64,000 bases of DNA from Sphaerobacter sp. (GTDB lineage: Bacteria > Chloroflexota > Chloroflexia > Thermomicrobiales > Thermomicrobiaceae). Made by a program: the position numbers and the translations under genes. The notes under the pieces are model-generated. The model saw only the letters and a program-made list of their open reading frames with translations, had not been told where the DNA came from and did not search any database. This document shows, in pieces, positions 52,875-61,644 of the stretch (its first letter is position 1; each line of letters begins with the position of its first letter). Location: assembly GCA_029961075.1 (NCBI GenBank), contig JASBVL010000012.1, positions 1-64,000 of the forward strand. The letters are read 5' to 3'.

Positions 52875-53285
52875 ATGGCGACGCTGAAGCTGGTGCCGGA
52901 GGATGACGCGCCGGAGGCGGTGCGGGAGGCGTACGCGCGGATCAAGGCCAGCTTTGGGGCCGGGCGGGTGCCCGCGATCTACCGGGTGCTGGCGAACAAT
53001 CCGCGGCTGCTGGCCGCAGCGGTCGAGAACCGTGCCCGGATCATGGATGAGGGGGAGCTGGACCCGGTGCTGAAGGAGTGGCTGGCCCGGGCGACGGTGA
53101 CGCTGGCCAACAACGCCTTCGGGGTGAAGGTGCACACCGCCCGGCTGAAGAAGCTGGGGGTCAGCGACGCGCAGATCATCGAGGGACTGGCGGTGCTCCA
53201 GTACTTCACCGGCATCAGCGCGGTGATCAACGGCCTGGCGATGGACGATGACGTGGACCCGGAGGTGCTGGCGACGTTGGGGTAG
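52875..53285 (+). CDS. AhpD-like/carboxymuconolactone-decarboxylase-fold protein
   Basis: A 136-residue helical protein. The pattern EDDAPEAVREAYARIKASFG, VPAIYRVLANNPRLLAAAVE, LKEWLARATVTLANNAFGVK and LGVSDAQIIEGLAVLQYFTG follows the AhpD/CMD fold. The usual redox motif C-x-x-C is absent: the corresponding place reads ANNAFGVKVH with no cysteine, so peroxiredoxin-type chemistry is unlikely. Function unknown. It is divergent from the sigma-factor gene, 159 bases away, and could be one of its targets. Confidence 0.7.
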   Translation: MATLKLVPEDDAPEAVREAYARIKASFGAGRVPAIYRVLANNPRLLAAAVENRARIMDEGELDPVLKEWLARATVTLANNAFGVKVHTARLKKLGVSDAQIIEGLAVLQYFTGISAVINGLAMDDDVDPEVLATLG

Positions 53286-53363
53286 CGGCGGGGCACGACC
53301 CGCCCTGACCGGGTGCGCGCGGAGCCGACCGACAGTGCTACCGAGCACGCGCGACTTGGTCCT

Positions 53364-53489
53364 TCGGTAGGGGCTTGTCGCACGGCGCCCTGCCCGCTGC
53401 ACAGTGCCCGGGTAGGGGCAGGGCTTGTCCCCGCCCGCCGCCTCGGAGATCGCGGGAGGGCACAAGGCCCTCCCCTACCACACCGAGGC
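53364..53489. repeat. REP-like inverted repeat cluster
   Basis: GGTAGGGGCAGGGCTTGTC (53411-53429) and its near complement GACAAG-like arm AGGGCACAAGGCCCTCCCCT (53457-53476) form an imperfect long inverted repeat. A further half copy, GGTAGGGGCTTGTC, lies at 53367-53380, and GCCTCGG/CCGAGGC (53439-53445, 53483-53489) adds a nested pair. Such GGTAGGGG-type palindromes are typical intergenic REP/MITE-like elements. The 328 bases between the AhpD-like and helicase genes consist mainly of this and the 25-base repeat at 53514. Confidence 0.6.
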
Positions 53490-53513
53490 CGCGCCAAAGC
53501 TGGGGCCGGCGAT

Positions 53514-53538
53514 GCTCCGTGCGACGCCGGCGCTCCAC
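53514..53538 (+). repeat. 25-base dispersed repeat, copy 1
   Basis: Begins GCTCCGTGCGACGCCGG and ends GCGCTCCAC; identical to 59004-59028. It is intergenic, 76 bases downstream of the helicase stop. Confidence 0.7.
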
Positions 53539-53613
53539 GCGGCGGCTACAAGGCCCGCCCGAACCGAGGACGCTGCGTTGGCGTCGGAATGGCGCCGGTC
53601 CGGGGTCCGGCTG

Positions 53614-56496
53614 CTAGCCGACCGGGTCGATGATCTGCTCGTCGACCGCCACGTCATCGTCGACGGAGGCGGCGACCGACGTCGCCAGCGGCAGGAAGCC
53701 GAGGGCGAGCGACTGGGCGACGATGTCCCGCTTGACCAAGACCTCGGCCTGCGTCAGGGTCTCGCGGAGCGGGTGCTCGGGCATGGCGTGGGCCAGCATC
53801 TCCCGCACCTGGCGCATCAGGTCGAGCGTCTTGTTGAAGGTGAGGACGAGGTCGCCCTCGCTCAACTCGATCTGCTCGAGGATGCGCGACACGCTCGCGC
53901 CGTGACACCAGGCACGCACGGCCCCGTAGAAGCCCTCGTTGTGCCCGGTGGTGATGAAGAGGTGGTTGGCGCGCTCGGCCGCGAGGATCTCGCGCTCCAG
54001 GTCGTCCAGCCGGCGGCGCAGCAGGACCAGTCGGTTCGGCAGCGTGTAGGTGTTGCCGAAGCGGAAGTCGCGGTCGTAGGCGAACCAGGAAAAGACCTCG
54101 GCGGCGTCGGCGGGACTGAGTTTGTCGAAGAAGCCGCGGTCGATCATCTCGCAGATGACCAGGCCGTTGGTGTCGAAGACGTTGGCGAGGGTGTCGGCCT
54201 TGGCCGTCGGGTAGCCGCGGTGGAGGTAGCCGAAGCGGTGGAGGACATCGCGGATGCCGCGGATGATGCGGTGGATCCGCTCCTCCTCGCTGGCCGTCTC
54301 CTGCTCCAGATCGGCCTGGAGGGCGGCGCGCTCGCGCTCGAGCTGGGCCACGCGCTTGAGGTTGTTCTGGTGCTCCTTGCGCCGCTGGCAGGTATGGCAC
54401 GGGTGGTTGATGCGCGTCGTTCGCAGCGTCTGCAACTGCTCCCGGCAGTCGGCCAGCTCCCGCTCGAGGCGGCTGCGCTCGCCGCCCAGGCGCTCCTCGA
54501 GCTGCCGGCGGTGCTCGGCGATCTGCGCCTCGAGGTCGGGCAGGTCGAGCTCCGCGACCTGCGCCCAGATCCGGTCGAGCGCTTCCTGGCCGATGAGCGG
54601 TCGGACGTCTCTGACCGGTTCCTGGAGCTGGACCAGCTCGTCCGGCACGGTCACCGCCTGCACGCCGGGGAGGTAGTCGATCTGGCGGTACTCGGGGATG
54701 AGGGTCACCGCGTGGCCGGTCAGAAAGAGGCCGACCCCGCCGCCGGTGCCGCGGTTGAGGAACACGGCCCAGCCGTGGCGGCGGGTATGGACCACCGTGC
54801 CGGCCGGGAGTTCCCGGAAGGCGCGGCGGAGCGCCTGGCGGCTTGGCTCCGGCCAGGGGCGCTCCTCCAGGTTGAGGCGGAGGGTGGCGAGGTCCCGCAG
54901 CACCCGCCGCTCGCGGCCGCGCAGCGCGTTGATCGTTGCGTTGAGGCCGCGGTAGTCGTCGAGTAGCTCATCGCCGTCGAGGCCGATGAGGCAGCCCTGG
55001 GGGACGGCGTCGATCTCCTTGCCGACCTCGATGATGGCGTCCTCGATCTCGCGGATGCGGCGGGCCGTCTGGAACTGGGCCAGGCTCTGCTGGAGCATGT
55101 GGCGCACGCGCGTGCCGTGCGGCGGGTCCCACAGGTTGAGCACCGTGTTGTAGCGGATCGCGAAGGAGCTGCGCACCGGCTCCAGCTCGCCGGTGGCGAT
55201 CTCCAGCATCTCGCGGAAGCTCATCCAGGGGCTGTAGGGGACGACGACCGAGCCGTGGGCGTCCATGCCGCGGCGGCCGGCGCGGCCCGCCATCTGCTGG
55301 AACTCGTTCGGGGTCAGCGGCCGGCGACGGCGGCCGTCCCACTTGGTCATGCGGCCGATGACGACGGTGCGCGCCGGCATGTTGACGCCGAGGGCCAGCG
55401 TGTCGGTGGCGAAGACGACCTGCATCAGGCCCTGGCTGAACAGCACCTCGACGAGCTGCTTGAGGATCGGCAACAGCCCGGCGTGGTGGAAGCCGATGCC
55501 GCGCCGCGCCAGCGAGGCGATCTGCTGCACCTGGTCCAGTTCGCGGTCCTCCAGGCGCATCTGGCTGAGGTAGTTCTCCACCACCGTGTCGATGTGCTGT
55601 AGGACCGCCTTGTCCTTGATGAGCTTCGGTCGCATCAAGGCAAAGCGCTGGGCGTAGTCCTCGCAGTCGCGGCGACTGAAGAGGAAGTAGATCGCCGGCA
55701 GCATGTCCTCGGCCTGCAGCGCGCCGATGATCTCCCAGGGCTGGGGCTCGGCCTGCTCGGCCTGGCGGCGCTGCTCGGCCGTCAAGCCGCTCCGCATCAG
55801 CTGGCGTCGAATCTCGCCGCCGATGTTCGGGAAGTCGGCCACCTGCTTGCCGTGCTCGTCGATGACGAGGTGCAGCTTCTGGTCGAGGAAGTAGTAGAGC
55901 GACAGCGGCACGGCGCGCTCGGTGTGAGTCACCAGCCGGATCGGTCGGTGCGTGCGACTGATCCACTGGGCGATCTCCTCGGCGTTGGAGACGGTGGCGG
56001 ACAGACAGATGAGCTGGATGTGCTCCGGGCAGAGGATGATCGCCTCTTCCCACGTCGTTCCCCGCTCCGGATCGGCGATGTAGTGGACCTCGTCGAAGAT
56101 GATGCAATCGACCGCGTCGAGCTCCCACGGGGTCTGCAGCAGCATGTTGCGCAGCACCTCGGTGGTCATGACGACGATCGGGGCGTCGCCATTCTCGGTG
56201 ATGTCGCCCGTGAGCAGCCCGACGTTGTCGCCGTAGATCGCGCGGAGATCGCGGAATTTCTGATTGCTCAGGGCCTTGATCGGCGTGGTGTACATGACGC
56301 GACCGCCGCGGCGGAACGACTCGTAGACGCCGAACTCCGCCACGACCGTCTTGCCGGTCCCCGTGGGCGCGGCCACCATCACCGAGTCGCCCTCGAGGAA
56401 GATCTCGATTGCGGTCCTCTGGAAGGGGTCGAGGGGGAACGGGTAGAAGACGGAAAACTGCTCGATGATGGCCTCTGCGTCGCCGACCTCGTGCAT
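53614..56496 (-). CDS. Ski2/HelY-type DExH RNA helicase with DSHCT domain
   Basis: A 960-residue superfamily 2 helicase. Motor motifs: PFQRTAIEIFLEGDSVMVAA, APTGTGKT (motif I), TTPIKALSNQKFRDL, FDEVHYIADPERG (motif II DEVH), LSATVSNAEEIA, then QMAGRAGRRGMDAHGS (motif VI). A central arch-like part includes CHTCQRRKEHQNNLKRV. The C-terminal DSHCT region reads VICEMIDRGFFDKLSPADAA, LSEGDLVLTFNKTLDLMRQV. Relatives such as Ski2, Mtr4 and actinobacterial HelY work in RNA turnover. ATG at 56496 follows GAGG at loose spacing; ATG at 56538 is an alternative. It is divergent from the GT4 gene. Confidence 0.9.
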   Translation of the reverse strand: MHEVGDAEAIIEQFSVFYPFPLDPFQRTAIEIFLEGDSVMVAAPTGTGKTVVAEFGVYESFRRGGRVMYTTPIKALSNQKFRDLRAIYGDNVGLLTGDITENGDAPIVVMTTEVLRNMLLQTPWELDAVDCIIFDEVHYIADPERGTTWEEAIILCPEHIQLICLSATVSNAEEIAQWISRTHRPIRLVTHTERAVPLSLYYFLDQKLHLVIDEHGKQVADFPNIGGEIRRQLMRSGLTAEQRRQAEQAEPQPWEIIGALQAEDMLPAIYFLFSRRDCEDYAQRFALMRPKLIKDKAVLQHIDTVVENYLSQMRLEDRELDQVQQIASLARRGIGFHHAGLLPILKQLVEVLFSQGLMQVVFATDTLALGVNMPARTVVIGRMTKWDGRRRRPLTPNEFQQMAGRAGRRGMDAHGSVVVPYSPWMSFREMLEIATGELEPVRSSFAIRYNTVLNLWDPPHGTRVRHMLQQSLAQFQTARRIREIEDAIIEVGKEIDAVPQGCLIGLDGDELLDDYRGLNATINALRGRERRVLRDLATLRLNLEERPWPEPSRQALRRAFRELPAGTVVHTRRHGWAVFLNRGTGGGVGLFLTGHAVTLIPEYRQIDYLPGVQAVTVPDELVQLQEPVRDVRPLIGQEALDRIWAQVAELDLPDLEAQIAEHRRQLEERLGGERSRLERELADCREQLQTLRTTRINHPCHTCQRRKEHQNNLKRVAQLERERAALQADLEQETASEEERIHRIIRGIRDVLHRFGYLHRGYPTAKADTLANVFDTNGLVICEMIDRGFFDKLSPADAAEVFSWFAYDRDFRFGNTYTLPNRLVLLRRRLDDLEREILAAERANHLFITTGHNEGFYGAVRAWCHGASVSRILEQIELSEGDLVLTFNKTLDLMRQVREMLAHAMPEHPLRETLTQAEVLVKRDIVAQSLALGFLPLATSVAASVDDDVAVDEQIIDPVG

Positions 56497-56567
56497 ACGA
56501 CTATTATCCTCAATTGCTGCCAGGTGTGCCACCGTCATGCGCCCGAGCCGCGACCGCCAGATTCCTC

Positions 56568-56573
56568 ATTATA
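56568..56573 (-). promoter_or_regulatory. TATAAT box upstream of the Ski2-like helicase gene
   Basis: Minus strand TATAAT at 56573-56568, 72 bases before the chosen start. No clear -35. If it is the true -10, transcription begins near 56561, compatible with either start codon. Confidence 0.45.
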
Positions 56574-56723
56574 CACCTGGCTCGCGACCCACTGGCTCGC
56601 CGCCCCGCGGCGGCCGCGCCCTGCAAGCCCTGTGCTACGATTGGCCGGCGCCGGTCGGCCGGCGCCCCCAAGGCGTGCCGATGCGTCGGCCGGTTGCAGG
56701 ACGCGCCGGGATGGAGGCGGGGA

Positions 56724-57887
56724 GTGCGGGTCGGAATCCTTGGGCACCTGCTCACGTTCGCCCCGGGGTACCGGCAGGCGGGCGTCAGCCGCTACATCGA
56801 GTTCCTGCTGCGGGCACTGCCGTCGGCCGCGCCGGACATCCAGCCGGTGGTCTTCAGCGGTCCCCAGGCGGACGGCGGCGTGGCGGAGCTCCCCAGGAAC
56901 GTGCAATGGCGGCGCAGCCGGCTCCCGACCGGGCGGCCCGAGGTGCGGATTCTCTGGGAGCAACTGGCCGGCCCCGTCGCGCTGCGGCGGGCTGGGGTCG
57001 ATCTGGTCCACGGGCCGGTCAACGTCCTGCCGCTGGCGGACGGCCTGCCCGGGGTGGTGACGGTGCACGACCTGGCCTTTCGCGTCTACCCCGAGCAATA
57101 CCCCCGCGCCAAGCAGCGCTACCTGGACCTCCTGACCGGCGCGTCGATCCGCCGCGCGGCGCGGGTCATCACCGTGTCGGAGAGCACGCGCCGGGACGTC
57201 TTGCGCCTCTACCCGGTGGACCCGAGCCGGGTCGTGACGGTGCCCAACGGGGTGGACCCGAGCATGGCCCCGGTGACGGACCCCGCCCGGCTGCGCGCGT
57301 TCCGCGAGGCCAGAGGGCTGCCCGACGAGTTCCTCCTCTTCGTCGGGACGCTCCAGCCCCGGAAGAACCTCACCGGCCTGCTCCGCGCCTACGCCGCCGT
57401 GCGGGACCGCGTGGCCGCCCCGCTGGTGGTGGCGGGGGGCAAGGGCTGGATGTACGAGCCGATCTTCGCCGAGGTGCGCGCGCTCGGGATCGAGGGGCGG
57501 GTGATCTTCGCCGGCTACGCCGACGCGGCGGAGTTGCCGCTCTGGTACAGTGCCGCCACCGCCTTCGTCTATCCCTCCCTGTACGAGGGCTTCGGCCTGC
57601 CGGTGCTGGAGGCGATGGCGTGCGGCACGCCCGTGATCACGTCCGACACCTCGTCGCTCCCCGAGGTCGCGGGCGATGCCGCCCTGCTGGTGGACCCCCG
57701 CGACGTCGACGCGCTCGCGGCGGGGATCGAGCGGATCATGGGCGATGCGCCGCTGCGAGCCACGCTGCGCGCGCGGGGGCTGGCGCGGGCGCGCGCGTTC
57801 TCCTGGGAGCGGACGGCGCGCGAGACGGCCGCGGTGTACCGCGCGGCGCTCGGGGCGGATGTGGTGGAGGAGAGGAGCGAGGCATAG
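56724..57887 (+). CDS. Family 4 glycosyltransferase
   Basis: A 387-residue GT-B-fold retaining glycosyltransferase of mannosyltransferase type. Visible: [74 protein letters not shown], and the nucleotide-sugar site [20 protein letters not shown] (E-x7-E). The start is GTG at 56724, GGAGG six bases upstream. thiL begins two bases after its stop, so they are probably cotranscribed despite unrelated roles. Likely part of surface-glycan assembly; donor sugar unknown. Confidence 0.9.
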   Translation: MRVGILGHLLTFAPGYRQAGVSRYIEFLLRALPSAAPDIQPVVFSGPQADGGVAELPRNVQWRRSRLPTGRPEVRILWEQLAGPVALRRAGVDLVHGPVNVLPLADGLPGVVTVHDLAFRVYPEQYPRAKQRYLDLLTGASIRRAARVITVSESTRRDVLRLYPVDPSRVVTVPNGVDPSMAPVTDPARLRAFREARGLPDEFLLFVGTLQPRKNLTGLLRAYAAVRDRVAAPLVVAGGKGWMYEPIFAEVRALGIEGRVIFAGYADAAELPLWYSAATAFVYPSLYEGFGLPVLEAMACGTPVITSDTSSLPEVAGDAALLVDPRDVDALAAGIERIMGDAPLRATLRARGLARARAFSWERTARETAAVYRAALGADVVEERSEA

Positions 57888-57889
57888 CC

Positions 57890-58915
57890 ATGCGCGTGCC
57901 GTCGGGCGGCCGGCTGGTCAAGGAGGTCGGTGAGTTCCCCCTGATCGACATGATCGATGCGGTCGTGGGCGCCCCGCCCTCCGCGCGGCTGCGAGTGGGG
58001 ATCGGCGACGACGCGGCCGTCTGGCGGCCGCGACCTGGCCGGGACCTGGTCCTCAGCACCGACATGCTGGTGCAGGACGTCCACTTCCGGCTCGACTGGA
58101 TGGACTGGCAGGCGATCGGGCACAAGGCGTTGGCGGCCAACCTGAGCGACCTCGCGGCGATGGGCGCGACCCCGCGCCTGGCGTTCGTCTCGCTGGGCCT
58201 GGTCGGCTCGGAGCGCGACCGTCAGGTGACGGACCTGTACCGCGGCATGACGGCGCTCGGCCGGCGCTTCGGCGTCATCGTCGCGGGTGGCGACCTCAGC
58301 TCCTCCCCCGGTGGGGTGGTGGTGTCGGTCACGGTCGTCGGCGAGACGCCCGCGCGCCGCACGGTCATGACCCGAGCGGCGGCGCGGCCTGGTGACATCA
58401 TCGGCGTGACCGGCCCGCTCGGGATGGCCGCGGCGGGGCTGCGCGTCTTCCAGCAGCAACTCCTCACCATCGACGGCAGCCCGGCAATGCGCGAGGCGTA
58501 CAGCCGGCCGATGCCGCGGGTGCGGGAGGGGCGCCTGCTGGTCCGGTCGGGCGTGCGCGCCGCGATGGACCTCAGCGACGGGCTGCTCGGCGACCTGCCG
58601 AAGCTGTGCCAGGCGAGCGGTGTCTCGGCCGTGATCGATGTCGCGCGCGTGCCGATCGCCAACGCCATCAAGTGGAACTTCAGCGACTGGTTCGACCTCG
58701 GTCTCCGGGGCGGGGAGGACTACGAGCTCCTCTTCACCGCGCCTCCGGCCGTGTTCGCGCGCGTGTGTCGCGCGTTCCGCCGGGCGGGGCTGCGCGGGCC
58801 GTGGCGGATCGGCGAGATCGTGGAGGCCGGGAAGAGCGGCCCCGAGGTGAAGATCCGAGAGGCCACGGGGAAAGTGAAACCGGTCGAGGCGGGCGCCTAC
58901 ACCCACTGGGGGTAG
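57890..58915 (+). CDS. thiL: Thiamine-monophosphate kinase
   Basis: A 341-residue PurM/ThiL-fold kinase that phosphorylates thiamine monophosphate to thiamine diphosphate. Motifs: [97 protein letters not shown] and [13 protein letters not shown]. All nucleotide- and metal-binding acids are in place. ATG at 57890 is two bases after the GT4 stop. No other thiamine gene is in the window. Confidence 0.94.
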   Translation: MRVPSGGRLVKEVGEFPLIDMIDAVVGAPPSARLRVGIGDDAAVWRPRPGRDLVLSTDMLVQDVHFRLDWMDWQAIGHKALAANLSDLAAMGATPRLAFVSLGLVGSERDRQVTDLYRGMTALGRRFGVIVAGGDLSSSPGGVVVSVTVVGETPARRTVMTRAAARPGDIIGVTGPLGMAAAGLRVFQQQLLTIDGSPAMREAYSRPMPRVREGRLLVRSGVRAAMDLSDGLLGDLPKLCQASGVSAVIDVARVPIANAIKWNFSDWFDLGLRGGEDYELLFTAPPAVFARVCRAFRRAGLRGPWRIGEIVEAGKSGPEVKIREATGKVKPVEAGAYTHWG

Positions 58916-59003
58916 GGCCCTGGCGCCGGGGGGCAGCTCCGTGCCGCGGCGGGGCCGTCAGTCGCCGCGGGTCCCGGGGTGTGCGCGTCCGTGAGCCGGC
59001 GAG

Positions 59004-59028
59004 GCTCCGTGCGACGCCGGCGCTCCAC
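59004..59028 (+). repeat. 25-base dispersed repeat, copy 2
   Basis: Identical in all 25 bases and in orientation to 53514-53538, again intergenic (between thiL and the amidase gene). Sequence outside the repeat differs, so it is not part of a larger duplication. Confidence 0.7.
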
Positions 59029-59041
59029 CGTTGCGGCGTTG

Positions 59042-59050
59042 TGCTACCAT
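59042..59050 (+). promoter_or_regulatory. Extended -10 promoter of the amidase gene
   Basis: TGC-TACCAT at 59042-59050, 66 bases before the GTG start at 59117 and just after the 25-base repeat. Confidence 0.45.
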
Positions 59051-59116
59051 GCGGCCGAAACCGATCCACACACGGTCACGGCTGTGCGCGGGCACGCGGG
59101 GAAGGAACGGCGAACG

Positions 59117-60526
59117 GTGGACGCCATCGAACTGTGCTACCTGCCGGCGACGGAGCTGCGGCGCCTGTACATCGAGCGGGCGCTCTCCCCGGTGGAGGTG
59201 ACGCGGGCGGTGCTCGAGCGCATCGAGCGGCTCAATCCCTCGCTCAACGCCTACGTCACGGTGACCGCCGATCTGGCGCTGGACCAGGCGCTGACTGCCG
59301 AGCGGGACTACGCTGCGGGGCGCACGGACCGGCCGCTCCTCGGCGTGCCGGTGTCGATCAAGGACCTCTCGGCCACGCGAGGCATCCGCACGACGCGCGG
59401 CTCGCTCCTCTGGAAGGATTGGGTGCCGGATTTCGACGCGCCGTTCGTCGAGCGGCTCTCCGCGGCGGGCGCGGTGATGCTCGGCAAGACCAACACGCCG
59501 GAGCTGGGGTGGAAGGGCGACTCGGGGAACCGCGTGGTCGGCCCGACGCACAACCCGTGGCAGCACGGCCGCACGGCGGGCGGGTCGAGCGGCGGAGCCG
59601 GTGCCGCGGTGGCGGCGGGGCTTGGTCCCCTGGCACAGGGGAGCGACGGGGCGGGGTCGATCCGCATCCCCTCGGCGTTCTGCGGCATCTTCGGTTTGAA
59701 GCCGTCGTTCGGGCTGGTGCCGTCCTATCCCCCGAGCGCGGTCGAGTCGCTGTCGCACATCGGGCCGATGACGCGCACGGTGCGGGATGCCGCGCTCTTC
59801 CTCCAGGTGACGGCCGGCTTCGACGCGCGCGACCGCCTGTCGCTGGACCCGCGCGTGCCCGACTTCGTGGCCGCGTGCGATGGTGGGGTGGCCGGGCTGC
59901 GGGTGGCCTGGAGCCGGGATCTCGGCTACGCGGCGGTGGAGCCGGAGGTCGCCGAGATCGCGGCCCGCGCCGCGGCGACGTTCGCTGATCTGGGCTGCGC
60001 GGTTGAGGAGATCAACCCGGGCTGGGAGGACCCGTTCCCGATCATCGACCTGATCTGGACGACGGCGATGGCGGGCGTCTTCCGCGACAACTTCGACCAG
60101 GTTCGCGAGCAGCTCGATCCGGGGCTGGTGCGGGTCATCGAGGCCGGGCAGCAGGTCCGCGGGGTGGACTTGGCCGCGGCGATGCAGCGCCGCGCGCAGT
60201 TCGCGGACCAGGTGCGCCAGCTCATGGAGCGCTACGACCTGCTGCTGACCCCGACGCTGCCGACGACGGCCTTCGCGGCGGGGGATGACCACCCCGGCGA
60301 GATCGCCGGTCGGCCGGTGGCCTACCTGGGCTGGACGGCCTTTACCTACCCGTTCAACCTGACCGGGCAGCCGGCGGCCACGGTGCCGTGCGGCTTCACC
60401 GCGGCGGGGCTGCCGGTCGGCTTGCAGATCGTGGGGCGGCTGCGCGACGATGCCACCGTCCTGCGCGCGGCGGCGGCCTTCGAGGAGGCGCGGCCCTGGG
60501 CCGAGCGGCGGCCGCCGCTCGACTGA
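59117..60526 (+). CDS. Amidase (amidase-signature family)
   Basis: A 469-residue amidase-signature hydrolase. The Ser-cisSer-Lys triad is visible: Lys in GVPVSIKDLSATRG, cis-Ser in GGSSGGAGAAVA, and nucleophile Ser in GAGSIRIPSAFCGIFGLKP. The C-terminal part (LLLTPTLPTTAFAAGDDHPG, TYPFNLTGQPAATVPCGF) matches aryl-acylamidase and GatA-like enzymes. GatB/GatC are absent nearby, and the pocket region lacks obvious GatA features, so a stand-alone amide hydrolase is more likely. The start is GTG at 59117, where homology begins; a GAAGGAA site lies upstream. Confidence 0.9.
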   Translation: MDAIELCYLPATELRRLYIERALSPVEVTRAVLERIERLNPSLNAYVTVTADLALDQALTAERDYAAGRTDRPLLGVPVSIKDLSATRGIRTTRGSLLWKDWVPDFDAPFVERLSAAGAVMLGKTNTPELGWKGDSGNRVVGPTHNPWQHGRTAGGSSGGAGAAVAAGLGPLAQGSDGAGSIRIPSAFCGIFGLKPSFGLVPSYPPSAVESLSHIGPMTRTVRDAALFLQVTAGFDARDRLSLDPRVPDFVAACDGGVAGLRVAWSRDLGYAAVEPEVAEIAARAAATFADLGCAVEEINPGWEDPFPIIDLIWTTAMAGVFRDNFDQVREQLDPGLVRVIEAGQQVRGVDLAAAMQRRAQFADQVRQLMERYDLLLTPTLPTTAFAAGDDHPGEIAGRPVAYLGWTAFTYPFNLTGQPAATVPCGFTAAGLPVGLQIVGRLRDDATVLRAAAAFEEARPWAERRPPLD

Positions 60527-60557
60527 GCCCCGGCCCGCGGCGCGAGTTCACAATTCG

Positions 60558-60586
60558 GTGACATCTGCGTGAAATCTTCGTGGTGA
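60558..60586 (+). promoter_or_regulatory. Candidate OmpR-type operator: three GTGA/GTGG repeats at 11-base spacing
   Basis: GTGACAT at 60558, GTGAAAT at 60569 and GTGGTGA at 60580 recur every 11 bases, about 85-110 bases upstream of the ABC-transporter start. Direct repeats with this spacing are typical of OmpR/PhoB-family operators. A weak -10 (TACGCT, about 60595-60600) follows. The matching regulator may be the OmpR-type gene at 62728. Confidence 0.5.
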
Positions 60587-60669
60587 CCGCGCCCTACGCT
60601 GTCGTTGGTGGCTGGAGCGACGGATGCTCCAGCTGACGCACCACGACACGCGAGTGGGGAGGTCAGTCT

Positions 60670-61644
60670 ATGAGCCAGACAGCGGTGCGGGAGCGCGGCC
60701 CCGCGGCGGCGCACGCCGCTGAGCCGGCGCCGGTGCTGCGCGCGACCGGACTGCGCAAGCGGTACGGCAACCACGAGGCGGTGCGCGGGGTCAGCTTCAG
60801 CGTGCGGCCGGGGGAGGTGTACGGCTTCCTCGGCCCGAACGGCTCGGGCAAGTCGACCACGATCGCCATGATCCTGGGGCTGGTCGAGCCGACCGAGGGG
60901 AGGGTCGAGCTCTTCGGCCTGGGGCCGGAGCGCCGGCAGGAGGCGCTGGCGCGGGTCGGGGCGATCATCGAGCGGCCGACCTTCTATCCCTACCTCTCGG
61001 GCTTTGACAATCTGTCGGTCCTGGCCGCGCTGCGCGGCGGGATCCCGACCCGCCGGCTGCACGAGGTGCTGGAGCTGGTCGGGCTGGCCGACGCCGGCAA
61101 GAAGCCGTTCGGGAAGTACTCCCTCGGGATGAAGCAGCGCCTGGGGATCGCCTGGACGCTGGTGCATGACCCCGAGCTCATCATCCTCGACGAGCCGACG
61201 AACGGGCTCGACCCGGCCGGGATGATGGAGGTCCGCCACCTGATCCTCCAGCTCTCGGACGCGGGGAAGACCGTATTCCTGTCCAGCCACCTGCTGAACG
61301 AGGTGGAGCAGGTGTGCGACCGGGTGGCGATCCTGCGCCGCGGTGAGGTGGTGGTCGAGGGCTCGGTCGCCGAGTTGACCGCGCGCGGGCACCAGACGCT
61401 CGTCCGCGTCGACGAACCAGCGCGCGCCGAGGCAGTGCTCCGCGCGATCCCGGGCGTCGAGCAGGTCGAGCAGCGCGACGGCGCGCTCGTGGTGCGGGCG
61501 ACGGAGGTCCCCGCCCGCGAGCTGACCGCGGCGCTGGTTCACGCCGGGGTCGGGGTCGACGAGATCCGCCCGATCGGCAACTCGCTCGAGTCCACGTTCC
61601 TGGAGATCACCGGGGAGCAGGGGGGTGAGGTGCGGCATGGCTAG
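60670..61644 (+). CDS. ABC transporter ATP-binding protein
   Basis: A 324-residue ABC ATPase with an N-terminal nucleotide-binding domain: Walker A GPNGSGKST, signature YSLGMKQRLGIA, Walker B LIILDEPTNGLDP, switch His in LSSHLLNEVEQV. The C-terminal 80 residues (VRVDEPARAEAVLRAIPGVE, RELTAALVHAGVGVDEIRPI) match the DUF4162-type tail of drug or lantibiotic exporters. It overlaps the permease gene by eight bases. With the adjacent two-component genes it resembles antibiotic-peptide detoxification modules. Confidence 0.93.
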   Translation: MSQTAVRERGPAAAHAAEPAPVLRATGLRKRYGNHEAVRGVSFSVRPGEVYGFLGPNGSGKSTTIAMILGLVEPTEGRVELFGLGPERRQEALARVGAIIERPTFYPYLSGFDNLSVLAALRGGIPTRRLHEVLELVGLADAGKKPFGKYSLGMKQRLGIAWTLVHDPELIILDEPTNGLDPAGMMEVRHLILQLSDAGKTVFLSSHLLNEVEQVCDRVAILRRGEVVVEGSVAELTARGHQTLVRVDEPARAEAVLRAIPGVEQVEQRDGALVVRATEVPARELTAALVHAGVGVDEIRPIGNSLESTFLEITGEQGGEVRHG

